Notes: generated by a model from the sequence alone, not told the origin. Counted from the stretch's first letter, positions 45,755 to 56,028 are shown. The stretch is 64,000 bases of DNA from Pseudidiomarina insulisalsae (GCF_003987065.1 NZ_PIPY01000010.1:1-64000), one strand, 5' to 3'. Program-made: numbers and translations.

Positions 45755-47936
45755 AAGAAGTAGCTAACGCGCGGGCAGCGTGCAGCTTTTTGTAGCTGTC
45801 GATCAGACGTAAGTGTTTATCGAGGCCTTCCAACTGCAGGTTCGTAGGCGTCAGACCGTGAAAACGCTCCGTGCCATGCACTGAACCCACGACGGCGGCC
45901 ATGGTATCGACGCCAAACATGCGCTGCAGGTTCACAATGAAGTCATCCAATTGTAGCTCTTCGTCGAGTTCAATCTCCAGTACAGCCTGAACGGCACGAT
46001 AGAAAAGTACGCGCTCGACAGTATTGTCGTTGTACTGTAAGAACATTTCGACCAAATCAAGCGCATCTTCCAGTTGGCCCAGTGCCAGATAAATCAACAG
46101 CTTTAATTCCAATAGGGTCAGTTGGCCCCAGACCGTATTCTCGTCAAACTCAATACCGATGAGGGTGATAATATCGGTGTAGTTGTCGAGTTGGCTCTCT
46201 TCCAGTCGCTCCACCAAATCTTTAAGTTGCGCGTCATTCAGGCGATGCAGGTTGAGAATATCGCTGCGGTACTGAAGTGCGACATTGGTGTTGTCCCAGA
46301 CCAGATCTTCGACCGGATAAACTTCAGAATAGCCCGGTACCAGAATCCGGCACACAGGTGCGCCGAGCTCGGTGTAAACTGCGGTGTAAGCTTCCAGTCC
46401 GTTCTCGGCCAGAATATGGAATAGCTGTGCAGCTTCATCTTCATTACTTCCGGAAAAATCCCAGTCGCTAAAAGCATAATCGCTTTTAGCACTAAAAAAG
46501 CGCCAGGATACAAGGCCCGATGAATCGATAAAGTGCTCGACAAAGTTATTTGGCTCAGTCACGGCCATCGAGTTAAAGGTCGGCGGCTGGAAATCGTTAA
46601 GACCTTCAAAACTGCGGCCTTGCATCAGTTCGGTTAAGCTGCGCTCCAGCGCCACGTGCATACTCGGATGCGCACCGAAAGATGCGAAAACACCACCGGT
46701 ACGTGGGTTCATTAAGGTAACGCAGGCCACCGGAAACTGTCCGCCAAGGGAAGCGTCTTTAACCAATACGGGATAGCCCTGAGCTTCAAGAGCTTTCACC
46801 CCTTCGACCAGATGCGGGTAGCGCGCCATGACCTCGTCAGGCACGTCAGGCAGTGCTATCTCATTTTCCAGAATAAAGCGCTTCACGCCGCGCTCGAAAA
46901 TCTCTGACAGGCATTGTACCTCTGCTTCTGGCAATGTATTGCCCGCACTCATACCGTTACTCAGGTACAGGTTTTCAATCAGGTTTGATGGAAAATACAC
47001 GGTTTCGCCGTCGGAATGACGGGTAAAGGGCAATGAGCAGATGCCACGGTCTGTACGACCTGAATTGGTATCAATTAAATGTGACCCGCGTAATTCGCCA
47101 TCGGGGTCGAAAATAGCTAAGCAGTGTTCATCCAGTATCTCTTTGGGCAGGGCGTCACCCGGCCCTGGCTTAAACCACTTTTCGTTGGGGTAGTGGACAA
47201 ATTCGCTGGCGGCGATTTCTTCACCAAAATATTGGTCATTATAGAAAAAGTTACAGTTCAGTCGTTCAATAAACTCGCCAAGCGCCGAAGCCAGCGCGGC
47301 CTCTTTGGTCGCGCCCTTACCGTTGGTAAAGCACATCGGCGAGGCTGCGTCGCGAATGTGTAACGACCACACGTGAGGAACGATATTACGCCACGAGGCG
47401 ATTTCAATTTTCATGCCCAGGTCAGCAAGAATCTGGGTCATGTTGGCGATGGTTTTTTCCAGCGGCAGATCTTTACCTTCAATATAGGTCAGTGAACTAC
47501 CTTCCTGTGCGCCCATTAATAAGGCTTGCGCGTCTTCGTCAAGATTCTCGACGACTTCAATCTGAAAATCAGGACCGGTCTGTACTACTTTTTTCACTGT
47601 GCAGCGGTCAATCGCGCGCAAGATACCCTGCCGATCCTTATCGGAAATGTCCTCAGGTAGCTCGACTTGAATTTTAAAGATCTGGTTATAGCGATCTTCA
47701 GGATCAACAATATTATTTTGTGACAGACGGATGTTGTCGGTCGGAATATTGCGTGACACACAGTAAACTTTGACAAAGTACGCCGCACACATGGCTGATG
47801 ATGCCAGAAAGTAGTCAAATGGACTGGGTGCTGAGCCGTCGCCCTTGTAGCGGATCGGCTGATCGGTGATGACGGTAAAGTCGTCAAATTTAGCTTCGAG
47901 GCGAAGGTTGTCGAGAAAGTTTACTTTGATTTCCAT
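45753..47936 (-). CDS. OsmC-YcaO fusion protein
   Basis: A 727-residue two-domain protein. Residues 1-140 are an OsmC-like domain (peroxiredoxin-like, with APSPFDYFLASSAMCAAYFV and a second cysteine in AIDRCTVKKV). From about 150 on it aligns with full E. coli YcaO (586 aa): FTNGKGATKEAALASALGEFIERL, the ATP-binding TDRGICSLPFTR, SNGMSAGNTLPEAEVQCLSEIFER, and a TPR-like C-terminal region. YcaO enzymes activate amide backbones with ATP; the E. coli protein has been linked to RimO-dependent methylthiolation of ribosomal protein S12. The fused OsmC part suggests a thiol or sulfur input. It ends at 45753, convergent with the TonB receptor gene. Confidence 0.93.
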   Translation of the reverse strand: MEIKVNFLDNLRLEAKFDDFTVITDQPIRYKGDGSAPSPFDYFLASSAMCAAYFVKVYCVSRNIPTDNIRLSQNNIVDPEDRYNQIFKIQVELPEDISDKDRQGILRAIDRCTVKKVVQTGPDFQIEVVENLDEDAQALLMGAQEGSSLTYIEGKDLPLEKTIANMTQILADLGMKIEIASWRNIVPHVWSLHIRDAASPMCFTNGKGATKEAALASALGEFIERLNCNFFYNDQYFGEEIAASEFVHYPNEKWFKPGPGDALPKEILDEHCLAIFDPDGELRGSHLIDTNSGRTDRGICSLPFTRHSDGETVYFPSNLIENLYLSNGMSAGNTLPEAEVQCLSEIFERGVKRFILENEIALPDVPDEVMARYPHLVEGVKALEAQGYPVLVKDASLGGQFPVACVTLMNPRTGGVFASFGAHPSMHVALERSLTELMQGRSFEGLNDFQPPTFNSMAVTEPNNFVEHFIDSSGLVSWRFFSAKSDYAFSDWDFSGSNEDEAAQLFHILAENGLEAYTAVYTELGAPVCRILVPGYSEVYPVEDLVWDNTNVALQYRSDILNLHRLNDAQLKDLVERLEESQLDNYTDIITLIGIEFDENTVWGQLTLLELKLLIYLALGQLEDALDLVEMFLQYNDNTVERVLFYRAVQAVLEIELDEELQLDDFIVNLQRMFGVDTMAAVVGSVHGTERFHGLTPTNLQLEGLDKHLRLIDSYKKLHAARALATS

Positions 47937-48070
47937 GGTACACGCTTAATGAATAAATTGCGGTGTGTATTATCCCATAGTTGGGGGGCTCTCGTCTGCG
48001 TGGAAATTCAGATCATTTCGTATTATGCTGGACGCAATAATAACTTAATAAACGGCTAATAATTTTTTAC

Positions 48071-49816
48071 ATGAGCGCTTTCTCTTGCCGGCTTGCCGGA
48101 CTTATTCTGCTGACCTTAGTTATTGCCCTTAGCGGCGGTAGCAGTGCTTATGCCAGTGAGCCTCCGCTGACTGTTCTTGACGAGCCGTCGATTGAGCTGG
48201 AAAACTTCCCGATTGAATATGTCGTGACAGAGCCCGGCGAGGCGTTTGCGCAGGTGAGAAGTAAGCAATATACCCACTATGAAAGCCGACTGGCGTTAGG
48301 CACCGATGCCAAATCAGTGTGGTTGCGTTTTCGGCTGCATAATAGTCTGGCCAATGCTCGCGAAGTGTTTGTTCACTTCCCCGAGGCTTATCACAACCGT
48401 GCGGTAGGTTTTTATGAAGTTCGTGGCGGGCAACTGACTAATACGGCGGAAATTGATCTTAATCATGCCACCGAAAGTCCCTATATGGTGCGCGAACAGG
48501 CGGTTTACGCAACTGAAATCGGCGCTGGCGAGACCATTACCCTATACGTACATAGCTGGTCTTATTCCCATCAGTGGTTTGAAGTGCAGGTTTATGATGA
48601 AGCGCATTCGCGTGACGCCCTTGCCGGCACTATGCTCGATATTGCGTTAATGGTCGGCATTTTATTGGCGCTCATCATTTTTAACTTCCTGCTGTATATT
48701 TCAGCCCGATCGCTCGACAATGTTTTTTACGCTTTGTACCTGATTTCCGGCGCCCTCTGGATTGCGCTGTCATACGGTTTACTTGGCAATATGCTGGGTC
48801 TGTTTGGCGAGGTTGCGTTACAGTTCCATCTATCGCTGATGACCATGGCGATATTCCTTATTTTGTTTATGACGGCAGTATTCGATACCCGTAAGAGCTT
48901 TCCCCGCGAGCATAAAGTTTTGCTGTTTCTATTAGTCATTCTGGTTGCCGATCTGATTTATGGCTTGTTTGATATGGTAGCGGCGCTCAGCTATGCCAGT
49001 TCGATTGCCGCCTTGATGATCGTGCTTACCTTGTCTGTCGGCATTTCCATTTGGCGTAAAGGCCATCCGCTTGCCAAGTTTTTCCTGCTCGGCCATAGCT
49101 TTTTCTTTATTTTTAATGCGCTTGCCGTGCTTTATTACAAATCGATTCTCGATTTTAGCTATATCACCAAGCATGGCGTCGGTATCGGCATTATGCTTGA
49201 GGCGCTGATGCTGGCCTTTATCGTGGCCTATCGCATTAAGATGCTTGAACAAATTAAAGCAAGTGAGCAACGCTTGCGTATTGAGGCACAGACCGACTCG
49301 CTGACACTGCTTCACAATCGCCGTTATTTTTACCGCCGTGCCAATGAACTGCTCGAAAAAGCCCGAGCCCAGAGCGTGCCGATGGCAGTATTGGCCATCG
49401 ACATTGATGACTTTAAACAGGTTAACGATCACTTTGGGCATCAGGTAGGTGATCAGGTACTGGTTAAGCTGGCCGAGTTGTTACGTACCTCGTGTCGTTC
49501 CAATGATGTCGTCGCCCGTTTCGGCGGTGAGGAGTTTGTGGTGTTGCTGTATCGCACGTCGCTGTCGAGCGCGGAAGCGATCGCACAGACCCTACGTCTG
49601 GCGTGTAAAGAGATGCAGGTAAACTTGTCAGAATCGCAGGAGCTGTCTATAACCGTAAGTATCGGGGTTGCTGAGGTCGATCTGAATATCTCGTCCATCG
49701 AGCTGGCGTTGCATGACGCAGACACTGCTTTGTACCAGGCCAAAGGCGGCGGTCGGGACAGAGTAGTTGTGTACGGAGAATCCCCCGAGCTGGAAATGAC
49801 GACCGAGTCAAATTAA
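48071..49816 (+). CDS. membrane diguanylate cyclase with 7TMR-DISM sensor
   Basis: A 581-residue sensor enzyme. After a signal peptide (ends near SAYA) comes a periplasmic 7TMR-DISMED2 domain (about 30-185, with SVWLRFRLHNSLA and VFVHFPEAYHNRAVGFYE), then seven transmembrane helices (about 195-395), a short coiled linker (MLEQIKASEQRLRIEAQTDSLT), and a GGDEF domain. The active-site motif is GGEEF at 485-489 and the inhibitory I-site RSND at 476-479, so it should make cyclic di-GMP with product feedback. The periplasmic domain probably binds a carbohydrate. It is followed after ten bases by a small membrane protein gene. Confidence 0.93.
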   Translation: MSAFSCRLAGLILLTLVIALSGGSSAYASEPPLTVLDEPSIELENFPIEYVVTEPGEAFAQVRSKQYTHYESRLALGTDAKSVWLRFRLHNSLANAREVFVHFPEAYHNRAVGFYEVRGGQLTNTAEIDLNHATESPYMVREQAVYATEIGAGETITLYVHSWSYSHQWFEVQVYDEAHSRDALAGTMLDIALMVGILLALIIFNFLLYISARSLDNVFYALYLISGALWIALSYGLLGNMLGLFGEVALQFHLSLMTMAIFLILFMTAVFDTRKSFPREHKVLLFLLVILVADLIYGLFDMVAALSYASSIAALMIVLTLSVGISIWRKGHPLAKFFLLGHSFFFIFNALAVLYYKSILDFSYITKHGVGIGIMLEALMLAFIVAYRIKMLEQIKASEQRLRIEAQTDSLTLLHNRRYFYRRANELLEKARAQSVPMAVLAIDIDDFKQVNDHFGHQVGDQVLVKLAELLRTSCRSNDVVARFGGEEFVVLLYRTSLSSAEAIAQTLRLACKEMQVNLSESQELSITVSIGVAEVDLNISSIELALHDADTALYQAKGGGRDRVVVYGESPELEMTTESN

Positions 49817-49826
49817 GGATTTGCAA

Positions 49827-50045
49827 ATGAATATCAACATGACCGTTATGGGCCAATTCATGGCGGTTTTTATGTTAGTAGTCGCCGCGCTAAGTTACTT
49901 GCTGGGTAAGCGCAAAACGCACTCACCTATGATAGCGACTGCGGTGGGCGTACTACTGGCATTATTGCCACCGCTGGCGCTGATTTATCTGTTGGTATTA
50001 GCTTTGAAAAAAGATGTAAAAAAGCCACCGCAACAGACCAGATAA
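49827..50045 (+). CDS. small two-helix membrane protein
   Basis: A 72-residue protein with two hydrophobic helices (about 8-27 and 36-61) and a basic, proline-containing tail (KKDVKKPPQQTR). AAGGA lies nine bases before the ATG at 49827; an in-frame TTG at 49821 is less likely. It starts ten bases after the diguanylate cyclase gene and probably shares its transcript. No family recognised; it ends two bases from the stop of the convergent DUF3750 gene. Confidence 0.7.
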   Translation: MNINMTVMGQFMAVFMLVVAALSYLLGKRKTHSPMIATAVGVLLALLPPLALIYLLVLALKKDVKKPPQQTR

Positions 50046-50047
50046 AG

Positions 50048-50596
50048 CTACTCGGTTAAGCCAGTGTCGTTATCGGCGAAACCACTGCCAATGGCGCTAA
50101 AAGGTAAACGCAAGCCAAGCTCGGGAAAGCGCAGCCCGATCCAGGCCGGAAAAGTATTACTATTCGGGCCGGGAACGGCGCGGTACTCATTTGCCCAGGG
50201 GTATTCGTCGGCGGCAACGGCAATGCGCGGAATCAGCTCCGCGGCCTTTGCTCCAGTCATGGTGAGTAGTTTTTCGGGCCGGGCGCCATACCAGTAACGG
50301 TCCGGAGTTGCCGTCTGATAAATTCGCAGTGCTGGCTCGCCATTATCCACACGCCAACCGACCACCTCATAAACGGTATACTCACTGGCACTTTCAGGCT
50401 TCACTGCCAGCCAGGTATGCACTGCAAACCATCCGCGCCAGCCAAATGCATCCGCGGCGTAAACTTCAATCACTGCCTGTTGTGTCGTCAGCGGACTTAG
50501 CGCCAGTCCGGCAGGCTCACGCGAGGCATCGCGCCAGTCACTGCTGGAACAACCGCTCAGTAATAACGCCAAAAATATTATCAGATGCTTATACAT
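50048..50596 (-). CDS. DUF3750 family lipoprotein
   Basis: A 182-residue lipoprotein with lipobox LLSGC. The mature sequence has the features of DUF3750: YAADAFGWRGWFAVHTWLAVKP, YTVYEVVGWRVDNGEPALRI, and PWANEYRAVPGPNSNTFPAWIGLRFPEL. The conserved cysteine-free WPGPNSNTF-like motif suggests an enzyme-like pocket, but no activity is known. It is a single gene. Confidence 0.82.
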   Translation of the reverse strand: MYKHLIIFLALLLSGCSSSDWRDASREPAGLALSPLTTQQAVIEVYAADAFGWRGWFAVHTWLAVKPESASEYTVYEVVGWRVDNGEPALRIYQTATPDRYWYGARPEKLLTMTGAKAAELIPRIAVAADEYPWANEYRAVPGPNSNTFPAWIGLRFPELGLRLPFSAIGSGFADNDTGLTE

Positions 50597-50714
50597 ACGA
50601 TCAGTCTGCGCTGGTTAGATGTTACCGACTATTTTTCACGCTGCTGTATCGTCGTGCAAGTATTTCTTTGTTAAAGTAGAGCCAACATCAACTTCACAAA
50701 ACGGAATAAAAATA

Positions 50715-52133
50715 ATGAAATTCAAGGGACTTATCATTGGCGCCGTGGTGGCGGCAGCGGCGCTCGTAGTTGCACCGTGGTGGATTGGCCAGCAGGTCGA
50801 AACTAAGGTCACCCGTTATGTGCAACTATTTTCTGAAGGCCAGCCAACCTATCATGCCGAGCTGCTGAGCTATGAGCGCAGCTGGTTTGGTGCCAACGCG
50901 ACCATTTCACTTAGTATGGATCCCGCTTTGTTCGCTGCGGTGGACGATATGGAATCTGATTTCTCGATGACCATGGAGCTGAGCATTCAACATGGTCCGG
51001 TTTTAACCGATCAGGGTCTGGAGCTGGGACTCAACTCGTGGCAGTTGCTGGCAACGGGCAACGACCTGCGTGAACAGCTGAGCTGGGACAGTGAGCGGCC
51101 GCTTTACTTACAGCAAGGCCGGGTCAATCTGCTTGGCGATGCGGTTTTTATTGATTACATCCCCGAGCTGCAATGGCAAAGCCTTGAGTCGGAAGCCTTT
51201 TTAACATTGTCGGCATACCGGGGCGCAGGTACTTACCAGAATGAGGTGTTGGAATACGCTGGTGATTTTGACCGCTTCATGGCTGTCATTGAGGAAAATG
51301 AAATCGTAATGGATCAGATGGCGCTGGTGCTCAACGCGCACGCCAGTATGGAAACGCTGCTACAGGGGCAACTGTACGAAAATACTGCTCGGTTTACCGT
51401 TGCCGCTATTGAGGTTAGCGATCCTGACGAGCTGTTATTCGCGCTTAATGGTTTGCAGGTGACCAGTGAACTGATGTTCCGTGATGATCTCATGGACGGG
51501 GTGGTGAACTATGAGCTGGCCGAAATGTTCGCCGCTGGTGAGCGTATCTCAGATATGCAATTGAAAGTAGCTTTACGCAACTTAGACCGCCAGGTGATTC
51601 AGCGCTACATAGAGCAATTCAACAAGCTGTACCAGCAAGATCCGGAGATTGTTGAAGAAGAATTTGAGCTGCTCCTGGAGCAAGAGGCGCTGGCACTGTT
51701 GCAGGCAGAGCCTGAGTTTGTGATTGAGCGCTTCAATGCGGTATTTCCGGCGGGTCGGGTGCATGGCGATGCCTTAGTAGGTATTTATGGTGTCACCTCC
51801 TTGCCAGCTACGACTGATGATCCTGACTTTTGGTTCGCTCATCTGCGCGGCGATATGTTCACAGAAATTGATAAAAGTTTGATGGACTGGGTGTTGGAAC
51901 GCTATGTTGAATATAGCTTGTTAGCGATGCAACCTGGCTATAGCGAGCAAGCAGAAGAGCAACAGCAAACGGCCATCGCCCAGGTGAAAGCTCAGATGCT
52001 GCAGGGCTTGTTGCAAAGCGGCTTTTTGAGAGAGGTTGAGCAGACCTATCAGAGCAGTGTCAGTTTCGCCAACGGCGAATTGACCGTGAACGGCCAAGTC
52101 ATGCCGTTAGAACAGTGGTTAGGAGCAATGTAA
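50715..52133 (+). CDS. DUF945 (YdgA-like) envelope protein
   Basis: A 472-residue protein with one N-terminal membrane anchor (KFKGLIIGAVVAAAALVVAPWWIGQQ) and a long extracytoplasmic part, the layout of YdgA/DUF945 proteins. The early segment QVETKVTRYVQLFSEGQPTYHAELLSYERSWFGANATISLSM carries the family's conserved SYERGWFxS-type motif. The role is unknown. I start at 50715, preceded by ACGGAA. The NDH-2 gene begins on its stop codon (TAATG), so they are translationally coupled. Confidence 0.85.
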   Translation: MKFKGLIIGAVVAAAALVVAPWWIGQQVETKVTRYVQLFSEGQPTYHAELLSYERSWFGANATISLSMDPALFAAVDDMESDFSMTMELSIQHGPVLTDQGLELGLNSWQLLATGNDLREQLSWDSERPLYLQQGRVNLLGDAVFIDYIPELQWQSLESEAFLTLSAYRGAGTYQNEVLEYAGDFDRFMAVIEENEIVMDQMALVLNAHASMETLLQGQLYENTARFTVAAIEVSDPDELLFALNGLQVTSELMFRDDLMDGVVNYELAEMFAAGERISDMQLKVALRNLDRQVIQRYIEQFNKLYQQDPEIVEEEFELLLEQEALALLQAEPEFVIERFNAVFPAGRVHGDALVGIYGVTSLPATTDDPDFWFAHLRGDMFTEIDKSLMDWVLERYVEYSLLAMQPGYSEQAEEQQQTAIAQVKAQMLQGLLQSGFLREVEQTYQSSVSFANGELTVNGQVMPLEQWLGAM

Positions 52134-53437
52134 TGAGTAAAAACGAGAAGCAAGAGCTGGTTGTCGTCGGTGGTGGTGCAGGGGGACTTGAGTTAGTGAC
52201 CAAGCTCGCCCGCAAGTTCAGAACCAATGTCAATGTCAATGTCACTCTTGTGGATCGTAACCTGACTCATATCTGGAAACCGCTGCTGCATGAAGTGGCA
52301 GCGGGCGCGCTGGACTCCGATGTGGACGGCGTTGATTACCGTGTGCAGGCAGCGGATGCGGGGTTCAGGTTTCAACCCGGTGAGCTGATCGATGTGGATG
52401 CCGAGCAACGCTGTATTCGCCTCGCCGCTATCCGTGACGATGTTGGTGATGAAGTCGTTGCTGAGCGCACCCTGAACTACACAACGTTAATTCTTGCGAT
52501 TGGCTCGGTAACCAATGACTTCGGTATCAAGGGGGCCTCTGAGTACTGTTATTTTCTTGATAGTGTGCAACAGGCACGGCGTTTTCATCACACGCTGATG
52601 AATACTTTTTTGGCATTACAGGCACGTAAATATTCACAACCCTTGAAGGTAGCGATTGTTGGCGCTGGCGCAACCGGTGTCGAGCTCTCAGCCGAACTAC
52701 ATAAATCGGCTGAACTAATCCGTAGCTATGGGTTTGACGATTTTGAGATGAATCATTTGCAAATCACTCTGATAGAACTCGCTGATCGGATTTTGCCGGC
52801 ATTGCCTGAGCGCATTGCCGACTCGGCACGCGACGAGTTAGAGAGCTTAGGTGTAAAGGTAAGAACTGGAACCCCAGTGACGGAGGCGACTGAAAAGGGA
52901 TTTCTCATGGAAGATGGCGAGCTTATTGAGGCACCCATTAAAGTGTGGGCGGCCGGCGTTAAAGCCCCCCCTTTCCTGAGCAAGCTCAAGGGCCTTGAAA
53001 CGAACAAAGGCAATCAGATTTTAGCCCGACGTACGCTGCAATCCTCGACCCATGACTCTATTTTTGTAATGGGTGACTGCGCGGCTGTTGAGCAACCTGA
53101 TGGCTCACGCGTCCCCCCACGTGCGCAAGCCGCCCACCAGATGGCAAATCACCTTTATAAAGCGATGCTGCGCCAGCAAAAAGGGCGTCCTTTACTTAAT
53201 TTCAAGTACCGTGATCACGGCTCACTGATATCGTTATCAAGCTACTCAGCGGTGGGCAATTTGATGGGAAACTTAACCAAGGGCTCCATGAAAGTCGAGG
53301 GATTCCTGGCCCGCATCATCTATAAGGGACTGTATCGCCAGCATCAGGTTGCAGTACACGGTTACTTTAAAACATTTCTGCTGATGCTGGGGCATGTGAT
53401 CAGTCGGGGTCTGCGGCCTCGCTTGAAGCTGCATTAG
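52133..53437 (+). CDS. ndh: type II NADH:quinone dehydrogenase (NDH-2)
   Basis: A 434-residue single-subunit, non-proton-pumping NADH dehydrogenase, bound to the cytoplasmic face of the inner membrane. It has the FAD-binding VVVGGGAGGLELVTKLA, the quinone/FAD stretch NLTHIWKPLLHEVAAGALD, the NADH-binding IVGAGATGVELSAEL, and the second FAD motif FVMGDCAAVEQPDG followed by PRAQAAHQMA. The C-terminal basic helix region serves membrane attachment. AGGAG precedes the ATG. It overlaps the DUF945 stop by one base. Confidence 0.95.
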   Translation: MSKNEKQELVVVGGGAGGLELVTKLARKFRTNVNVNVTLVDRNLTHIWKPLLHEVAAGALDSDVDGVDYRVQAADAGFRFQPGELIDVDAEQRCIRLAAIRDDVGDEVVAERTLNYTTLILAIGSVTNDFGIKGASEYCYFLDSVQQARRFHHTLMNTFLALQARKYSQPLKVAIVGAGATGVELSAELHKSAELIRSYGFDDFEMNHLQITLIELADRILPALPERIADSARDELESLGVKVRTGTPVTEATEKGFLMEDGELIEAPIKVWAAGVKAPPFLSKLKGLETNKGNQILARRTLQSSTHDSIFVMGDCAAVEQPDGSRVPPRAQAAHQMANHLYKAMLRQQKGRPLLNFKYRDHGSLISLSSYSAVGNLMGNLTKGSMKVEGFLARIIYKGLYRQHQVAVHGYFKTFLLMLGHVISRGLRPRLKLH

Positions 53438-53478
53438 CCATTAAATTTGCCCGCAAACGCTAATTTATGTATGATTCG

Positions 53479-53504
53479 CGGCCTGTTTTTGCCGTTACAG
53501 GCCG
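53479..53504. repeat. hairpin in the ndh-sulP gap
   Basis: CGGCCTG (53479-53485) and CAGGCCG (53498-53504) are exact complements with a 12-base loop. A second small stem, GGCTC/GAGCC, lies nearer to sulP (around 53613-53627). Neither has a following T run long enough for a clear terminator. The 232-base gap has no gene that I can support. Confidence 0.45.
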
Positions 53505-53669
53505 TCGCGCGCCACCTTCTTGTGCTTTCGCGCTCAATTTTAACGCATGGAGATAGACACTTTGTATCTGCTTACGCCGCCCTAGACGTAACAGTTTCTC
53601 ACCGTTTTTTTGTTGGCTCTGAATGAGCCGGCCTCTCTCTTGATCGCAACATTTAATGAAGTGAAAATT

Positions 53670-55160
53670 ATGATGAATATGATTCGTAGCCAATGGCTGG
53701 GGAATATTCGCGGCGACCTGCTTGCGGGTATTGTGGTGGCATTGGCACTAATACCTGAAGCTATCGCTTTCTCAATTATTGCCGGGGTCGACCCTAAAGT
53801 AGGTTTATATGCGTCTTTTTGTATTGCGGTGATTATTGCTTTCGTCGGTGGTCGTCCGGGCATGATCTCCGCCGCAACCGGCGCTATGGCCTTACTGATG
53901 GTGACGCTGGTAAAAGAGCACGGGCTGCAGTACTTGTTGGTTGCCACGCTGCTGACCGGGGTACTGCAAATTGTTGCAGGCTATTTAAAGCTGGGGGACT
54001 TGATGCGCTTTGTTTCGCGCTCGGTAGTTACCGGTTTTGTTAACGCGCTGGCGATACTGATTTTCATGGCGCAACTGCCGGAACTGACCAATGTTACCTG
54101 GCATGTTTACGCAATGACTGCTGCAGGCCTGGGTATCATTTATCTGTTCCCTTACGTGCCCAAAGTGGGCAAGTTATTGCCCTCGCCCCTGGTATGTATT
54201 ATTACGCTGACACTGGCCGCTATTTTCTGGAATATTGATATTCGCACCGTGGGCGATATGGGCCAGTTGCCTGATACGCTGCCAATTTTCCTGTGGCCGG
54301 ACGTGCCGCTAAACCTTGAAACTCTGAAAATTATTTTGCCGTATTCGATAGGACTTGCCGTTGTTGGTTTGCTGGAATCAATGATGACTGCCACTATTGT
54401 CGACGATTTGACCGATACCGAAAGTGATAAGAACCGCGAATGCCGCGGTCAGGGCATTGCTAATATCGGCGCTGGCTTGTTGGGTGGTATGGCAGGTTGT
54501 GCCATGATTGGTCAGTCGGTGATTAATGTGAAATCAGGTGGACGCGGCCGGTTGTCGACGCTTACCGCCGGTGTTTTCCTGATGGTAATGATTCTGGTAC
54601 TCGATGAGTGGCTGAAGCAAATTCCAATGGCGGCACTGGTTGCGGTGATGATCATGGTCTCAATTGGTACCTTTAGCTGGGACTCGCTGCGCAAAATGCG
54701 TAAACATCCGCTGTCGACTAATATTGTCATGGTAACGACGGTGGTGGTGGTGGTTGCCACCCACAACCTCGCTATCGGTGTCGGTGTAGGTGTTTTGCTG
54801 GCGGCAATGTTTTTCGCTAACAAAATCGGACACTTCATGCATGTCAGCCCGACCATCGACGCTGCCGGCAGTGAACGGATTTATCATGTTACAGGACAGG
54901 TTTTCTTTAGTTCAGCTGATAAATTTGTTGCTTCTTTTGACTTTAAAGAAGCGTTGGATAAAGTGGTCATTGATTTAACCAAAGCGCATTTTTGGGACAT
55001 TACCGCGGTCGGCGCACTCGACAAAGTGGTCATTAAATTCCGTCGTGATGGTGCCGAGGTGGAAGTGATCGGCCTCAATGAAGCGAGCGCGACCATTGTC
55101 GATCGCTTTGGTGTGCACGATAAGCCCGGTGCTACAGATGAAATCATGGGCGGCCATTAA
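53670..55160 (+). CDS. SulP family anion transporter with STAS domain
   Basis: A 496-residue inner-membrane transporter of the SulP family. The N-terminal signature is [38 protein letters not shown], followed by [18 protein letters not shown] and about 12 membrane segments. A C-terminal STAS domain (about 400-490) has [23 protein letters not shown]. It may import sulfate or, as in BicA-type members, bicarbonate with sodium; the sequence does not decide. I start at 53670 (ATGATG); upstream frame has no homology. The Usp gene follows after 16 bases, a pairing seen for other SulP genes. Confidence 0.92.
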   Translation: MMNMIRSQWLGNIRGDLLAGIVVALALIPEAIAFSIIAGVDPKVGLYASFCIAVIIAFVGGRPGMISAATGAMALLMVTLVKEHGLQYLLVATLLTGVLQIVAGYLKLGDLMRFVSRSVVTGFVNALAILIFMAQLPELTNVTWHVYAMTAAGLGIIYLFPYVPKVGKLLPSPLVCIITLTLAAIFWNIDIRTVGDMGQLPDTLPIFLWPDVPLNLETLKIILPYSIGLAVVGLLESMMTATIVDDLTDTESDKNRECRGQGIANIGAGLLGGMAGCAMIGQSVINVKSGGRGRLSTLTAGVFLMVMILVLDEWLKQIPMAALVAVMIMVSIGTFSWDSLRKMRKHPLSTNIVMVTTVVVVVATHNLAIGVGVGVLLAAMFFANKIGHFMHVSPTIDAAGSERIYHVTGQVFFSSADKFVASFDFKEALDKVVIDLTKAHFWDITAVGALDKVVIKFRRDGAEVEVIGLNEASATIVDRFGVHDKPGATDEIMGGH

Positions 55161-55176
55161 GCCAAGGGAGAAAGTT

Positions 55177-56028
55177 ATGTCGTACGTAGTTGCCTGTATT
55201 GATGGTGCCACCGCTTCGACTGCGGTATGTGATTATTCGGCGTGGGCGGCAAACCAGCTGTCCGCACCTCTGATGTTGCTGCATGTGCTAGAAGAGCGCA
55301 TGCGCGAAGCGGCAACAGATGTGTCGGGAAACATAGGTCTGGGCACGCGCGAGCACTTATTGGAGCAATTGGCTGAGCTTGATGAAAAACGCGCCAAGCT
55401 GGCGCTGCAGCACGGCCACGTGTTGTTAGAGCAAGCAGAACAAAAAGTGCAGCAGTTCGGCGTGGAAAAAGTTCAGCAGCGGCAACGTCATGGCGCGCTG
55501 GCGACAACCTTAAATGATATGGTAGAAGAGGTGCGTCTGGCGGTGCTCGGACTTCATGGCGAAGGGTCGGTGAATCAGTTGCATAAAGTCGGCAGTCATT
55601 TAGAAACAGTGATTCGCGCGGTGCATCGGCCACTATTGTTGACCCCGGATCGTTATACCCAGCCAAAAACGGCGATGCTTGCCTATGACGGCAGCAAAAC
55701 CACCCAAAAGGGCGTGGAAATGTTGGCGCAAAGCCCGCTCTTCAAAGGCATGCCGTTGCACGTTGTGATGGTTGATGCAGAGACGGCTGACAACCGTGAG
55801 CGGTTGCAGTGGGCCGCTAATAAATTAACCGCCGCCGGGCATCAGGTTACCAGTGCGCTGGTAGCGGGCGATGTTGAGCACAGCCTGCACGCCTATCAGC
55901 GCGAGCAGGCGATTGACCTGATGGTAATGGGAGCATTTGGGCACTCCCGTATTCGCCAGTTTCTGGTTGGCAGCACCACAATGCGGATGTTGCAGGAAAG
56001 CGTAACGCCGGTGCTGGTATTACGCTAG
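55177..56028 (+). CDS. universal stress protein with two Usp domains
   Basis: A 283-residue tandem Usp protein. The C-terminal domain has the nucleotide-binding motif GAFGHSRIRQFLVGSTT (G-2x-G-9x-G-S/T), so it can probably bind ATP. The N-terminal domain has a degenerate form (LGLHGEGSVNQLHKVGSH). I start at the ATG at 55177 after GGGAGAAA; an in-frame start at 55078 would lie inside sulP. It is co-transcribed with the SulP transporter, so it may regulate anion uptake. Confidence 0.92.
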   Translation: MSYVVACIDGATASTAVCDYSAWAANQLSAPLMLLHVLEERMREAATDVSGNIGLGTREHLLEQLAELDEKRAKLALQHGHVLLEQAEQKVQQFGVEKVQQRQRHGALATTLNDMVEEVRLAVLGLHGEGSVNQLHKVGSHLETVIRAVHRPLLLTPDRYTQPKTAMLAYDGSKTTQKGVEMLAQSPLFKGMPLHVVMVDAETADNRERLQWAANKLTAAGHQVTSALVAGDVEHSLHAYQREQAIDLMVMGAFGHSRIRQFLVGSTTMRMLQESVTPVLVLR

